A stretch of 64,000 bases of DNA from Mycobacterium sp. DL440 (GCF_011745145.1 NZ_CP050191.1:5006325-5070324), one strand, 5' to 3'; numbered from the stretch's first letter, positions 35,989-45,301 are shown. The notes: a model not told the origin generated them from the sequence alone. Numbers and translations are program-made.

Positions 35989-36207
35989 ATGAAGAAGTTC
36001 GGATTCGCCGCCATCGCCGCCAGCGGACTGAGTGCAGCGGTCCTGGGCGTGGCCGCACCGGCCCTGGCCGCTGAGCCCACTCACGTCGCAGCCCCCAGCA
36101 GCGTCACCATCTCTGCGGGCGTCGACCACCTTGGCTGGCTGGACCAGGTCCACCACAAGCCGACAGTGCCGAAGGTGGACACCACCGTCCGCCACAGTGG
36201 TCGGTGA
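35989..36207 (+). CDS. Small secreted protein (72 residues)
   Basis: A Lys-Lys start and a hydrophobic core (FAAIAASGLSAAVLGVAAPALA) ending in ALA-A form a Sec signal peptide, cut after about residue 27. The ~45-residue mature part is rich in His, Val and Pro (VDHLGWLDQVHHKPTVPKVDTTVRHSGR), with four His that could bind metal. No family is recognised. A purine-rich site (GCAGGGAA) precedes the ATG and a strong terminator follows, so this is a single-gene transcript. Confidence 0.7.
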   Translation: MKKFGFAAIAASGLSAAVLGVAAPALAAEPTHVAAPSSVTISAGVDHLGWLDQVHHKPTVPKVDTTVRHSGR

Positions 36208-36220
36208 CATCGAAAGCGAC

Positions 36221-36253
36221 AAGAGGGGCAGCCCGGAAAGGGCTGCCCCTCTT
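36221..36253. terminator. Strong 14-bp terminator hairpin
   Basis: AAGAGGGGCAGCCC (36221-36234) pairs perfectly with GGGCTGCCCCTCTT (36240-36253) around GGAAA. TGCTTT follows on the plus strand, and A-rich sequence lies on the other side. It sits between the small secreted protein gene and a convergent methyltransferase gene and can serve both. Confidence 0.85.
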
Positions 36254-36275
36254 TGCTTTACAGAGCTCTCGAGGA

Positions 36276-37094
36276 TCAGAAGGCGTAGCGGTGATACTGC
36301 GCCATGTACCGCAGCACCGGGACCGGCTTCATGACGGCCAGCATCAGCCGGTAGTACCAGGGCAGGATGTTGAACACAGGATCGTCGAAAGGCGATACCC
36401 GGGCCAGCAGGCGGGTGCCCGGCACCGCCCGCAGGATGTCTTCGGGCTTGTTGATCGCCCAGTGCAGTTTGGCCCCCGACCGGCGCACCACGGTATTCAT
36501 CCACTGCGATTTGACCCCAAGCGTATTGAACGCATCGAATTGCAGCTCCCCGGAAGGGAATCCGTCGACGATGCGCCGCAGGAGCGCCACCCCATCGTGT
36601 TCGGTGAGGTACATCGTGAGCCCCTCGCCGAGCATCAGGGTCGGCCGGTCGGCCGGAATGTCGCGTAGCCAGGCCGGATCGGTCACCGACCCGGCGACGA
36701 CGTGATAGTGCTCGGCTGCCGGATACAGCTGCTCGCGCAGGTGCGCGACGTCGGGGTAATCGATGTCGTACCACTCGACTCCCGGCCCGGGCTGCACGCG
36801 GAAGAACCGGCCGTCCAGACCGCACCCCAGGTGCAGCACCACTGCCTCGGGGTGCACCGCCAGGAACTGCCGAGTCCAGCCGTCGAAGTGGGCGCTGCGG
36901 GTGGTCACCGAAGGCGACGTCGCCTCCCTGATCGAGGTACGGCTCCAGTCGTAGTCGATGCGGTCGGCGATCTCTTTGGCCAACTGGTCACCCAGGATCG
37001 GGTTGGGCATCCCGGCGTCGAGCGCCTTGGCGTAGAACGTGGCCAGCATGGTCTGCGGCGCCCCGGTGAGGTCGACTTTCAGCTTGTCGGTCAT
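36276..37094 (-). CDS. LCM/TcmP-type SAM-dependent methyltransferase
   Basis: 272 residues. VVLHLGCGLDGRFFRV is the SAM-binding glycine motif, VEWYDIDYPDV gives the acidic residue that holds the SAM ribose, and LMLGEGLTMYL is characteristic of the leucine carboxyl methyltransferase (PF04072) family, which includes the TcmP O-methyltransferase. Substrate unknown. It faces the previous gene across the terminator; the SDR gene lies 62 bp upstream on the same strand. Confidence 0.8.
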   Translation of the reverse strand: MTDKLKVDLTGAPQTMLATFYAKALDAGMPNPILGDQLAKEIADRIDYDWSRTSIREATSPSVTTRSAHFDGWTRQFLAVHPEAVVLHLGCGLDGRFFRVQPGPGVEWYDIDYPDVAHLREQLYPAAEHYHVVAGSVTDPAWLRDIPADRPTLMLGEGLTMYLTEHDGVALLRRIVDGFPSGELQFDAFNTLGVKSQWMNTVVRRSGAKLHWAINKPEDILRAVPGTRLLARVSPFDDPVFNILPWYYRLMLAVMKPVPVLRYMAQYHRYAF

Positions 37095-37156
37095 ATCGCC
37101 AGGTTAGGCCGCAATACGCTTGCCGCCCAGTGGCTTAACACCTCTCGGCGTGGTGT

Positions 37157-38176
37157 TCAGCTGCTCTTCTGCGCCCGTTTGGCGGCGCGCAGGCCCACCC
37201 AGAACTTTGCCGCCTCGGCGATCGACTCCTCCACCGGCCTTGGCTGCCAACCGAGTTCACGCACCGCCTTCGAGTGGTCGAGTTCCGCCTCGGCCCGCAT
37301 GAGCCGCAATGATTCCAGCGACAGCCGCTCGTCGGTGCCACGCAGCTTGCCTTTGAGGGTGCCGGCCGCAGCCAGTAGATACGACACCGGCAGCGGAAGG
37401 GATCGCTGCGGAGGTGCGACGCCGGCGGCCTCGGCAGCCAACCGGGCCACCTCGGCGTTGCTGATCATCTTCTCCGAGATGAGGTAGCGCTCACCCGGGG
37501 CGCCCCGCTCGGCGGCCAAGAGCATGGCGTGCGCCGCGTCGTCGATACCGACGGCCTCCAGGTCGATCCCGCTCATCACGAACGGCAGCTTGCCGAACGC
37601 GGCTCCGGCGATGATCGCACCGTGCGGGGTGCGGCCCCAGTCCCCGCTGCCGTAAGTGGTGGACACGCACATCGCGACGGCGGGTAGCCCGCGTTCGCGC
37701 GCGTACTCCAGCACGAGATCCTCGGCCTGCACGCGCGAGCGCACGTACGGCGTCACCCCCTGCAGGTCGATCACGTCGTCCTCCGAGGAGCGCTTGCCGC
37801 GCTTCCGCCCAACAGTGACGTAGCTGCTGGTGTAGACGAACTTGCGCAGACCGTCGATCCCAGCAGCGACGTCGAGCACGTTGCGGGTGCCCTCGACATT
37901 GGTGCGAAACAGCGGTGCCGGGTCACGCAACCAACCGCGGGCGTCGACGACGCAGTGGTAGACGACGTCACACCCGGTCATCGCCTCGCGCAAGGCCTCG
38001 GTGTCGAAGACATCGCCAAGAACCCGCGTCACCGGCAGGTCATCGATCCCGACGGTGTTGGCGTTCGGCCGCACCATGGCCCGGACCTCGGAACCGTCTT
38101 CAGCACTTGCGACCAACTGCCGCAACACATGGGAGCCCAGGAATCCGTTGGCACCGATGACCAGCGTGGCGCTCAT
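37157..38176 (-). CDS. Extended SDR / epimerase family (Rv0139-like)
   Basis: 339 residues. GANGFLGSHVLRQL is the NAD(P) Rossmann motif, YHCVVDARG and VYTSSYVTVG follow, and the catalytic-type Tyr/Lys pair is replaced: the usual YxxxK position reads YVRSRVQAE, i.e. Tyr with Arg at +4 in place of Lys. This resembles dihydroflavonol-reductase-like SDRs and the M. tuberculosis protein Rv0139. ATG 38176 is the last of three identical ATG/ribosome-site copies made by a 32-bp duplication. It is the second gene after a KstR-type box, hence perhaps part of sterol metabolism. Confidence 0.78.
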   Translation of the reverse strand: MSATLVIGANGFLGSHVLRQLVASAEDGSEVRAMVRPNANTVGIDDLPVTRVLGDVFDTEALREAMTGCDVVYHCVVDARGWLRDPAPLFRTNVEGTRNVLDVAAGIDGLRKFVYTSSYVTVGRKRGKRSSEDDVIDLQGVTPYVRSRVQAEDLVLEYARERGLPAVAMCVSTTYGSGDWGRTPHGAIIAGAAFGKLPFVMSGIDLEAVGIDDAAHAMLLAAERGAPGERYLISEKMISNAEVARLAAEAAGVAPPQRSLPLPVSYLLAAAGTLKGKLRGTDERLSLESLRLMRAEAELDHSKAVRELGWQPRPVEESIAEAAKFWVGLRAAKRAQKSS

Positions 38177-38208
38177 CTGTGCTGTCTCCTCTTCGCGCAA
38201 GCGCTCAT
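38173..38208 (-). CDS. 11-codon leader mini-ORF 2
   Basis: An exact copy of mini-ORF 1: ATG at 38208, peptide MSACAKRRQHR, TGA at 38175-38173 overlapping the SDR ATG (38176) as ATGA. Ribosomes could pass from SnoaL through both mini-ORFs to the SDR gene by stop-start reinitiation. Confidence 0.45.
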   Translation of the reverse strand: MSACAKRRQHR

Positions 38209-38240
38209 CTGTGCTGTCTCCTCTTCGCGCAAGCGCTCAT
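38205..38240 (-). CDS. 11-codon leader mini-ORF 1
   Basis: ATG at 38240 overlaps the SnoaL stop (ATGA at 38237-38240) and reads MSACAKRRQHR then TGA, ending at 38205. The stop again overlaps the next ATG (38208). It is a by-product of the 32-bp duplication; translation is possible because each copy keeps its ribosome site. Confidence 0.45.
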   Translation of the reverse strand: MSACAKRRQHR

Positions 38241-38743
38241 CGGCCGCCCCCGAACTTCTTGAGCCACGCCTCGGCCTCGTCGGTCAACGTGCCGAGTTCG
38301 GCGGCCTTGCGGCACCACTTGCGGGCCGCGGAGGCGAACCGCAGCGGGTTGTAGACATCTTCCTGACGTGACCACAGGCCCTCGCCCGCGTAGGTCAGGA
38401 TCGAGATGTTGGTGGCGCTGATGATGGTGCCGTCACCGGGGTCGCGCATGGGGTTGTCCAGCTCGCAGATGATTCGCCCGCTGGGTTCGTCGATCACCGA
38501 CCACAGCGACGGGAATGACGTCATGTAGCTGCCCGGGAAAGTGGTCATGGTCTTCCAGATCCAGGGCCGCACCTGCTCGCGGCCCTTCATGGTGCCCACC
38601 GCGTGCTCGATGTAGTCGACGTCGACCGTGTAGTGGTCGGCCCACACATCCCAGTTCTTGGTCTGCGCGGCCCGGTCCACGGTCTGCTCGAACGTTTCAA
38701 AGGCAGCGGCGAGTTCATCGCGGCTGAAAGACCTGCTCGTCAC
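38237..38743 (-). CDS. SnoaL-like NTF2-fold protein (Rv0138-like)
   Basis: 168 residues. DELAAAFETFEQTVDRAAQTKNWDVWADHYTVDVDYIEHAVGTMKGREQVRPWI is the first half of a SnoaL/NTF2 alpha+beta cone, with Tyr/Asp/His lining the pocket; the second half holds IICELDNPM and TYAGEGLWSRQEDVYNP. The fold supports ketosteroid isomerase, cyclase or hydratase chemistry. A KstR-type box starts 9 bp upstream, and the SDR follows in the same operon, so a sterol- or steroid-related step is plausible. Rv0138 is the M. tuberculosis counterpart by order. Confidence 0.8.
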   Translation of the reverse strand: MTSRSFSRDELAAAFETFEQTVDRAAQTKNWDVWADHYTVDVDYIEHAVGTMKGREQVRPWIWKTMTTFPGSYMTSFPSLWSVIDEPSGRIICELDNPMRDPGDGTIISATNISILTYAGEGLWSRQEDVYNPLRFASAARKWCRKAAELGTLTDEAEAWLKKFGGGR

Positions 38744-38751
38744 CCCAAAAC

Positions 38752-38765
38752 TAGAACACGTTCTA
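38752..38765. promoter_or_regulatory. KstR-type operator
   Basis: TAGAACACGTTCTA fits the KstR consensus TnnAACnnGTTnnA, with both 6-bp arms perfect. KstR is the TetR repressor of the upper cholesterol catabolic genes and binds such sites near starts of controlled genes. It lies 9 bp before the SnoaL ATG. Confidence 0.72.
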
Positions 38766-38785
38766 CCGGGCTTTGTCGAGGCCTG

Positions 38786-39190
38786 TCACTCCACCGTCAA
38801 CACCTGGCGGGATCCCAGCGGGGCCTGCAGGGCCACCTCGGCGGTGCCGTGCACGGCGAGTGCGATGCACATGCGACCGACGGACTCCGGTGGTGTCCCG
38901 CCGCGAAGATCGATCGTGACGGCGTCGGCGGTCTCTTGCGTGATCAGATGCACGCCGAAGCAATCCGGGGTACCTGCGGTGAAGTTGACCAGCAGGCGTT
39001 CCTGGTCGCGGCTGAACGATTCGATCCGGGTCAGGTGGGCGTCGACGATCGCCGGGTTGTTGACGAAGAGGGTCCGGGCGGGATCAGGCGCCACCTCGGG
39101 CACCGCGACCGGGGTCGGATCGGCGGCCGCGGTAGGGCAGCCGGCCGCCAGGAGTAAACCGACGAGTACTGCGGTTACAACTACACGCAT
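38786..39190 (-). CDS. Probable lipoprotein or secreted protein, unknown
   Basis: 134 residues from ATG 39190. MRVVVTAVLVGLLLAAGCPTAAADP is a signal peptide; AAGC could be a lipobox (Cys18) although Leu is expected at -3, or cleavage may fall after TAAA. The mature part has two further Cys (DCFGVHL, GRMCIAL) that could form a disulfide and a beta-like pattern (RLLVNF, AVTIDLRGG). No family recognised. It is divergent from msrA with only 26 bp between starts. Confidence 0.65.
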   Translation of the reverse strand: MRVVVTAVLVGLLLAAGCPTAAADPTPVAVPEVAPDPARTLFVNNPAIVDAHLTRIESFSRDQERLLVNFTAGTPDCFGVHLITQETADAVTIDLRGGTPPESVGRMCIALAVHGTAEVALQAPLGSRQVLTVE

Positions 39191-39216
39191 GACCACCACC
39201 GTAACCACGGAGCACA

Positions 39217-39738
39217 ATGGGGCACATGGGTAACTATTCGACAGCGATCCTGGCCGGCGGCTGCTTCTGGGGTATGCAGGACCTCATCCGCAAGCAACCC
39301 GGCGTGGTCTCCACCCGCGTGGGGTACACCGGTGGTCGCAACGACCACCCGACGTATCGGAACCACCCGGGCCACGCGGAGGCCGTCGAGGTCGAGTACG
39401 ACCCGGCGCAGACCGACTACCGCGCACTGCTGGAGTTCTTCTTCCAGATCCACGATCCGTCCACCAAGGACCGGCAGGGCAACGACGCCGGCACCAGCTA
39501 CCGGTCGGCGATCTTCTACCTCGACGACGAGCAGAAGCGCGTCGCGCTGGACACCATCGCCGACGTGGACGCGTCGGGACTGTGGCCGGGCAAGGTGGTC
39601 ACCGAGGTGACCGCGGCGGGTGATTTCTGGGATGCCGAGCCCGAACACCAGGACTATCTGCAGCATTACCCGAACGGGTACACGTGCCATTTCCCGCGTG
39701 CGGGCTGGAAGCTGCCCAAGCGTCAGACCGCCGGATAG
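39217..39738 (+). CDS. msrA: Peptide methionine-S-sulfoxide reductase
   Basis: 173 residues. The MsrA motif GGCFWG holds the catalytic Cys near residue 16; [18 protein letters not shown] and [21 protein letters not shown] follow, and the sequence tracks M. tuberculosis MsrA (Rv0137c) throughout. It reduces methionine-S-sulfoxide with thioredoxin. ATG 39217 has GGAG at normal spacing; ATG 39226 is the alternative. Confidence 0.95.
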   Translation: MGHMGNYSTAILAGGCFWGMQDLIRKQPGVVSTRVGYTGGRNDHPTYRNHPGHAEAVEVEYDPAQTDYRALLEFFFQIHDPSTKDRQGNDAGTSYRSAIFYLDDEQKRVALDTIADVDASGLWPGKVVTEVTAAGDFWDAEPEHQDYLQHYPNGYTCHFPRAGWKLPKRQTAG

Positions 39739-39742
39739 CTGC

Positions 39743-41104
39743 TCAATCCCCCAGCGGAGTAGCGCGGCGATGCATGACGATGCGCCCGCCCGCCGCAGGG
39801 GTGTAGGCCACACCGCGGGAGTGCACTTTCTCGCCCGGTGCGGCGGTGGTCTCGATGACGAAGTGCCGCAACACCGTTCGCAGCACCACGTCCATTTCCA
39901 CGTTCGCGAACACGGCTCCGACGCAGCGCCGGGTGCCGCCACCGTACGGCAGCCAGCCCAGGCCGGGCCGGCTTCCGACGAACCGCTGCGGATCGAACCG
40001 GTCCGGATCGGGGAATTCCTTTTCGGACTCCTGGATCTGCGAGATAGCCACGATGATGGAGTGTCCGCGCGGAATCTCCCACTCTCCCAGCCGGATCGAT
40101 GGCGCATAGACGTGGCGGCCGGAGAAGTCGATGACGGTGCGGTTGCGCTGCACCTCCAGGATGGTGGCCTGACGGTATTCGTTGCCGTCGGTGGCCGCCT
40201 CGGCCTCCAACTCGGCCAGCACCCGGGGATGGCGGCTGATCCGTTCGAAGGCCCAGCCCAGGGTTGACGCCGTGGTTTCGTGCCCGGCAGCCAACAGCGT
40301 CAGTAGCTCATCGCCGATGTCCTTGCGGGACATGGCCGATCCATCCTCATACGTGCTACGCAGCAGCAAGGCCAGGATGTCGTCGCGCTGGTCGAAGCCC
40401 GGGTCGGCTTCGACCTTGTCGATCAACCGACCGAGGACGGCGTCATACTCCCGGCGGTATGCGGCCAGCCGGCCCCACGGACTGAACCGGCCGTAGGTGC
40501 GGCGCGGGGTGGGCACCACCACGAGCCGCGAGCCCAGGGTGACCCAGGGCGGGATGATCCGGCGCAACTCGTCGAGTTGCTCACCGTCGGCGCCGAACAC
40601 CGCGCGCAGGATCACGTTGAGCGTGATCCGCATCATCGGTTCGAGCGTCTCGAACTCCTGTCCCTGCGGCCAGTTCGCCGATTCCCGCAGGGTCTCCTCT
40701 TCGAAGATCTGCTCGTAGTTTCGGATGCTCTTGCCGTGGAACGGCGGGGTGAGCAGCTTGCGGCGGCGACGGTGATCGGTGCCGTCGAGGGCGAACACAG
40801 ATCCGGATCCCAGGATGCGGCTCAAGTTGGGCTGAATGTTGCCGACATCGTCGGTGTTGGCCGCGAAGAGCTGCTTGGCCAGCTGGGCATCGGCAACCAA
40901 GACGGTGGGTCCGAAGATCGGGAGCTTGAGGCTGAAGACATCGCCCTGACGCCGGGCGACCTGTTTGACCACCCAGCGCCTGGCCAGGGCAAAGCCGATG
41001 GCCTGCAAGGGTTTCGGAAACCGCGCCGGTGGCGGTATCCGACCTGGGACGGTGCTCGCGGTGGGGTTATCGGTGGTCTTCTGAGCAGCTACGAGCTCGG
41101 TCAT
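39743..41104 (-). CDS. cyp138: Cytochrome P450, CYP138 orthologue
   Basis: 453 residues. AGHETTAST is the oxygen-activating I-helix, EVQR supplies ExxR, and YGGGTRRCVG holds the haem-ligand Cys394; Tyr replaces the usual Phe of the FxxGxRxCxG motif. NIQPNLSRILGSGSVFALDG and LTPPFHGKSIRNYE match CYP138 (Rv0136). ATG 41104 gives MTELVAAQ; the frame upstream runs through the operator region and is not coding. It is divergent from a TetR gene, as in M. tuberculosis (Rv0135c). Substrate unknown. Confidence 0.9.
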   Translation of the reverse strand: MTELVAAQKTTDNPTASTVPGRIPPPARFPKPLQAIGFALARRWVVKQVARRQGDVFSLKLPIFGPTVLVADAQLAKQLFAANTDDVGNIQPNLSRILGSGSVFALDGTDHRRRRKLLTPPFHGKSIRNYEQIFEEETLRESANWPQGQEFETLEPMMRITLNVILRAVFGADGEQLDELRRIIPPWVTLGSRLVVVPTPRRTYGRFSPWGRLAAYRREYDAVLGRLIDKVEADPGFDQRDDILALLLRSTYEDGSAMSRKDIGDELLTLLAAGHETTASTLGWAFERISRHPRVLAELEAEAATDGNEYRQATILEVQRNRTVIDFSGRHVYAPSIRLGEWEIPRGHSIIVAISQIQESEKEFPDPDRFDPQRFVGSRPGLGWLPYGGGTRRCVGAVFANVEMDVVLRTVLRHFVIETTAAPGEKVHSRGVAYTPAAGGRIVMHRRATPLGD

Positions 41105-41122
41105 ACCATCTCCAGCCAGTCC

Positions 41123-41172
41123 TGGTACCACGTAGTACCAATGGGTTGTGAGGTACGGTACTACCAGGTACC
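41123..41172. promoter_or_regulatory. GGTAC-rich operator between cyp138 and tetR
   Basis: TGGTAC (41123-41128) and GTACCA (41135-41140) form an inverted repeat with 6-bp spacer; three more GGTAC half-sites start at 41152, 41157 and 41167. Five half-sites within 50 bp lie between the two divergent starts, as expected for a TetR operator. Confidence 0.6.
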
Positions 41173-41197
41173 AGGCAGCGCAAGGGGGTTGGACTCG

Positions 41198-41758
41198 ATG
41201 ACCTACCGGTTGCGCTTGCTCGACGGACTCGCCACGGCGATCAACGACAAGGGCTATCGCGAGACCACGGTGGCCGACATCGTCCGCCACGCCCGCACGT
41301 CCAAGCGCACGTTCTACGACCAGTTCGGCACCAAGGAAGACGGCTTCCTTGAGCTGTTGCGCGCCAACAACGCCGCGCTCGTCGACCGCATCCAGGCCGC
41401 CGTCGACCCCGAGGCGTCGTGGCCGGACCAGATCGGACAGGCCGTGGGCGCCTATGTCGACCACATCGCGTCCGCCCCGGCCATCACCCTGAGCTGGATC
41501 CGCGAACTGCCCGCACTGGGCAGCAGGGCGCGACCGCTGCAACGCGAAGCCCTGCGGGAGCTGACCGATCTGCTGATCGAGCTCAGCAGCAGCGCGGGCT
41601 TCCGGCGCGCCGGCCTGCCCAGGCTCACCGAGCCGATGGCCATCATCCTGCTGGGCGGTCTACGCGAATTGACCGCGCTGATCGTCGAGGACGGCGGGGA
41701 CATCCGGGAGATCTACGGGCCCGCGGTCGCCGCATCGACGGCGATCATGACTGCGAAT

Positions 41759-41782
<24 letters not shown>
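41198..41782 (+). CDS. TetR-family regulator of cyp138 (Rv0135c-like)
   Basis: 194 residues. The DNA-binding domain spans about residues 5-50 (DGLATAINDKGYRETTVADIVRHARTSKRTFYDQFGTKEDGFLEL); the rest is a helical ligand domain. ATG 41198 follows an AAGGGGG ribosome site. Divergence from cyp138 is conserved with M. tuberculosis. Its 3' end overlaps by 24 bp the 3' end of the next, convergent TetR gene. Confidence 0.88.
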
Positions 41783-43054
<1,272 letters not shown>

Positions 43055-43109
43055 GCCAACGCCAGACTTCGAACTAGATCGGGTGTGGTTCAAGGGGGTG
43101 TTTGAGGGG

Positions 43110-43131
43110 TATAGTTACGGGTGAAATCACC
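43110..43131 (+). promoter_or_regulatory. Promoter/operator of the toxin-antitoxin pair
   Basis: A -10-like TATAGT (43110-43115) is followed by the inverted repeat GGTGA-AA-TCACC (43120-43131), placing a probable autoregulatory operator at the transcription start, 26 bp before the antitoxin ATG. Confidence 0.5.
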
Positions 43132-43156
43132 GGGTGTTATCGAATGGAGGTGTGGA

Positions 43157-43549
43157 ATGGCCGTCCTGACCGCCTCCGCAGCCGAGCAGCTCGATTTCGA
43201 GGCGACATCACTAACGATCAGCGAGATTGCGGAGTACCTGCAGTACACGGTGGGCCAGCGGGTCGCTGCGGCGATCGCCGGCCTGGCCGACGCGAAGCAA
43301 ATTGGCCGCTACGCTCGTTCCCATTCTCGTCCGCACGGCACTACCGAGCGACGCCTGAGGGAGGGCTACAAAGTCATCCGGATGCTCGCCGACGCCTATG
43401 ACGCGACCACCGCAAAGGCATGGCTGTTCGGCACAAACAGTCGCCTGGACGACCAAGCCCCGATCGAGGTGCTGGGCGCAGCGACTGAGTCCGTAGATTT
43501 CACGATGGTCGTACAAGCCGCTCGACAGGTGGCTAGCTTTCAAGGGTGA
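43157..43549 (+). CDS. MbcA/Xre-like antitoxin (DUF2384)
   Basis: 130 residues. The central YKVIRMLADAYDATTAKAWLFGTNSRLDDQAPIEVL is the MbcA/ParS (DUF2384) toxin-binding domain; the N-terminal SLTISEIAEYLQYTVGQRVAAAIAGL resembles an Xre-type DNA-binding helix pair. ATG 43157 has GGAGG six bases upstream. The stop overlaps the toxin start by 4 bp. In M. tuberculosis MbcA (Rv1990c) blocks the active site of MbcT. It probably also represses its own promoter. Confidence 0.82.
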   Translation: MAVLTASAAEQLDFEATSLTISEIAEYLQYTVGQRVAAAIAGLADAKQIGRYARSHSRPHGTTERRLREGYKVIRMLADAYDATTAKAWLFGTNSRLDDQAPIEVLGAATESVDFTMVVQAARQVASFQG

Positions 43550-44208
43550 GTGAAACCATCCGGACCCGACCATTGTGGCGGGTCGGCTATCACGCCGCGC
43601 CGTTGGAATTCACGCCACTGGACATCTACGCGTTCAATCATCGGTTCGATGACACTGCCGAGCTACATCGTTTCCGCACAATGTATTTCGCTGACTTTCA
43701 GGAGACCTGCCTGCGCGAGGTACTAGCGGACTTCCGCCCGAACCTGGCAGCCATCCAACGCCATATCGCTCGGTACGGGCCCGGCGCCGTCGACGACATT
43801 CCGACGGCGCCAGTAACTGCGAAATGGCGACGAGAGAACGTCCTCGTGTCCGCCACACTCGCACTACACGGCGGGTTGGTCGACTTATTCGACCCCGCTA
43901 CCCGGCAGGCACTGGAAGGTCGTCACCGGGCGCTGCTCGTCGCCCATGACATGGAACACCTTGACCTCCACGAAATTACGGCCAAACGTCGTATCGTTAC
44001 CCAGACCATCGCTGGCGACCTCTTCGAACAAGGTGCCGCGGGCGTGCGGTTTCCATCTCGGCTCGATGGCGGTACGTGCATCGCGCTGTTCGAGCATAGA
44101 GGTATGCCTCGGCAGGCCGGCCCTGTCATGGCCCTGACAGACCCCGCGCCCGGAGCTTTGACAACGGTAGCGAGCGAGTGGAATCTACAAATGGAGCGAG
44201 CACAGTAG
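43546..44208 (+). CDS. RES-domain toxin (MbcT-like NAD+ phosphorylase)
   Basis: 220 residues with the RES pattern: WRVGYHAAP (Arg12), NHRFDD (Arg33), TMYFADFQETCLREVL (Tyr47, Glu58) and GVRFPSRLDGG (Ser171). RES toxins such as MbcT (Rv1989c) destroy NAD+ by phosphorolysis. The spacing between Glu and Ser is longer than in MbcT, with an inserted helical stretch (about 75-160). GTG 43546 overlaps the antitoxin stop. The pair seems inserted between pathway genes sharing one operator motif. Confidence 0.78.
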   Translation: MSETIRTRPLWRVGYHAAPLEFTPLDIYAFNHRFDDTAELHRFRTMYFADFQETCLREVLADFRPNLAAIQRHIARYGPGAVDDIPTAPVTAKWRRENVLVSATLALHGGLVDLFDPATRQALEGRHRALLVAHDMEHLDLHEITAKRRIVTQTIAGDLFEQGAAGVRFPSRLDGGTCIALFEHRGMPRQAGPVMALTDPAPGALTTVASEWNLQMERAQ

Positions 44209-44218
44209 CGTAGCTGGA

Positions 44219-45301
44219 CTAGCGGTCACCGGCCTTCCGGCCCGCCACGCACTCACAGTCGTACTCGCCCTCCAGGCCGCGTGGCAGCCCGACACCCCGG
44301 AAGATGCCGCTGGCCGCGGTAGTCGAGGACAACGCGTCGGCAGCCAGGATCATGGCCGCACCGGTCCAGGTGGTGCGTTCCTCGGGCCAGCGCTTGCCGT
44401 CGGCGAAAACCAGGCCGGTCCAATAAGATCCGTCGTTCTCGCGGAGGTGCTGCATGGCCGCGAACTGCTCGCCGGCCCGCCGGGTATCACCAATTGCGTC
44501 CAGGGCCATCACCAGTTCGCAGGTCTCCGCACCGGTGACCCAGGGCCGGTGATCGACGCACCGGATGCCCAGTCCGGGCACCACGAAATCTTGCCAACGG
44601 TCGTCGATCCGCGCTCGGGCAGCCGCCCCGAGCAGCGCACCGCCGAGCACGGGGTAGTACCACTCCATCGCGTGGGTGTCCTTGGCGGAGAACGCCTCAG
44701 GATGAGCGGCGATGGCGTGGCCGAGGCGCCCGACGGCGACCTCCCATTCCGGCTGGGGGTCGTCGAGATAGTCGGCGAGCGCCAGGCCGCACCGGATGCT
44801 GTGGTACACACTTGCGCAACCGGTCAGCAACGCCTCCTCCACCACCCCGGACGGACTTGCGGCCCAGTAGATCTCGCCGCCCGAGGCCTGCAGACCCAGC
44901 ACGAAATCGAGTGCCCGGGTCACCACCGGCCACATCAACTCGGCGAAGGCGCGGTCCCCGGTGATCAGCACGTGATGCCAGACGCCGGTGGCCACGTAGG
45001 CACAGAAGTTGCTGTCGCTGTTGGCGTCCTCGATGACCCCGTTGCGCAGTTGGATCGGCCAGGAGCCGTCGGCACGCTGCACGGTGCGGCACCAGTCGAA
45101 GGCCGCGCGAGCCGGTTCGATCAACCCGGCCACGGTCAGGGCCATGGCGTTCTCCACGTGGTCCCACGGGTCGGTATGGCCGCCGTCGAACCACGGCAGG
45201 GCGCCGGAGGATTCCTGGGTCGCGGCGATTGATCGAGCCGTCTGCAGGCAGTCTTCCGGTGTCAAAACTCCGGGCACACCGGGGATCTCAGGAGCTAGCA
45301 C
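44219..45301 (-). CDS. Prenyltransferase/terpene-cyclase-like alpha-toroid protein
   Basis: 360 residues of repeated helix pairs with aromatic/DG turns: QESSGALPWFDGGHTDPWDHVENAMAL, QRADGSWPIQL, DSNFCAYVATGVWH, ENDGSYWTGLVFADGKRWPEERTTWTGAAMIL. This is an (alpha/alpha)6 toroid; databases label similar actinobacterial proteins 'prenyltransferase', but six-hairpin glycosidases share the fold. The C-terminus is Cys-containing (YDCECVAGRK). GTG 45301 starts 10 bp after the methyltransferase stop, third gene of the operon. The function is not established. Confidence 0.65.
   Translation of the reverse strand: MLAPEIPGVPGVLTPEDCLQTARSIAATQESSGALPWFDGGHTDPWDHVENAMALTVAGLIEPARAAFDWCRTVQRADGSWPIQLRNGVIEDANSDSNFCAYVATGVWHHVLITGDRAFAELMWPVVTRALDFVLGLQASGGEIYWAASPSGVVEEALLTGCASVYHSIRCGLALADYLDDPQPEWEVAVGRLGHAIAAHPEAFSAKDTHAMEWYYPVLGGALLGAAARARIDDRWQDFVVPGLGIRCVDHRPWVTGAETCELVMALDAIGDTRRAGEQFAAMQHLRENDGSYWTGLVFADGKRWPEERTTWTGAAMILAADALSSTTAASGIFRGVGLPRGLEGEYDCECVAGRKAGDR

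Larger units (their letters stand above)
38169..38240. repeat. 32-bp tandem duplication at a start site
   Basis: Bases 38169-38200 and 38201-38232 are identical 32-bp units; 38233-38240 repeats the first 8 bp again. Each unit holds (read leftward) an AGAGGAGA ribosome site and ATGAGCGC, so the start region of the SDR gene exists in three copies. Confidence 0.9.

Noticed and set aside
41105..41542. Upstream extension of the cyp138 frame
   Set aside because: It runs through the operator region and the opposite tetR gene; CYP138 homologues start near ATG 41104.
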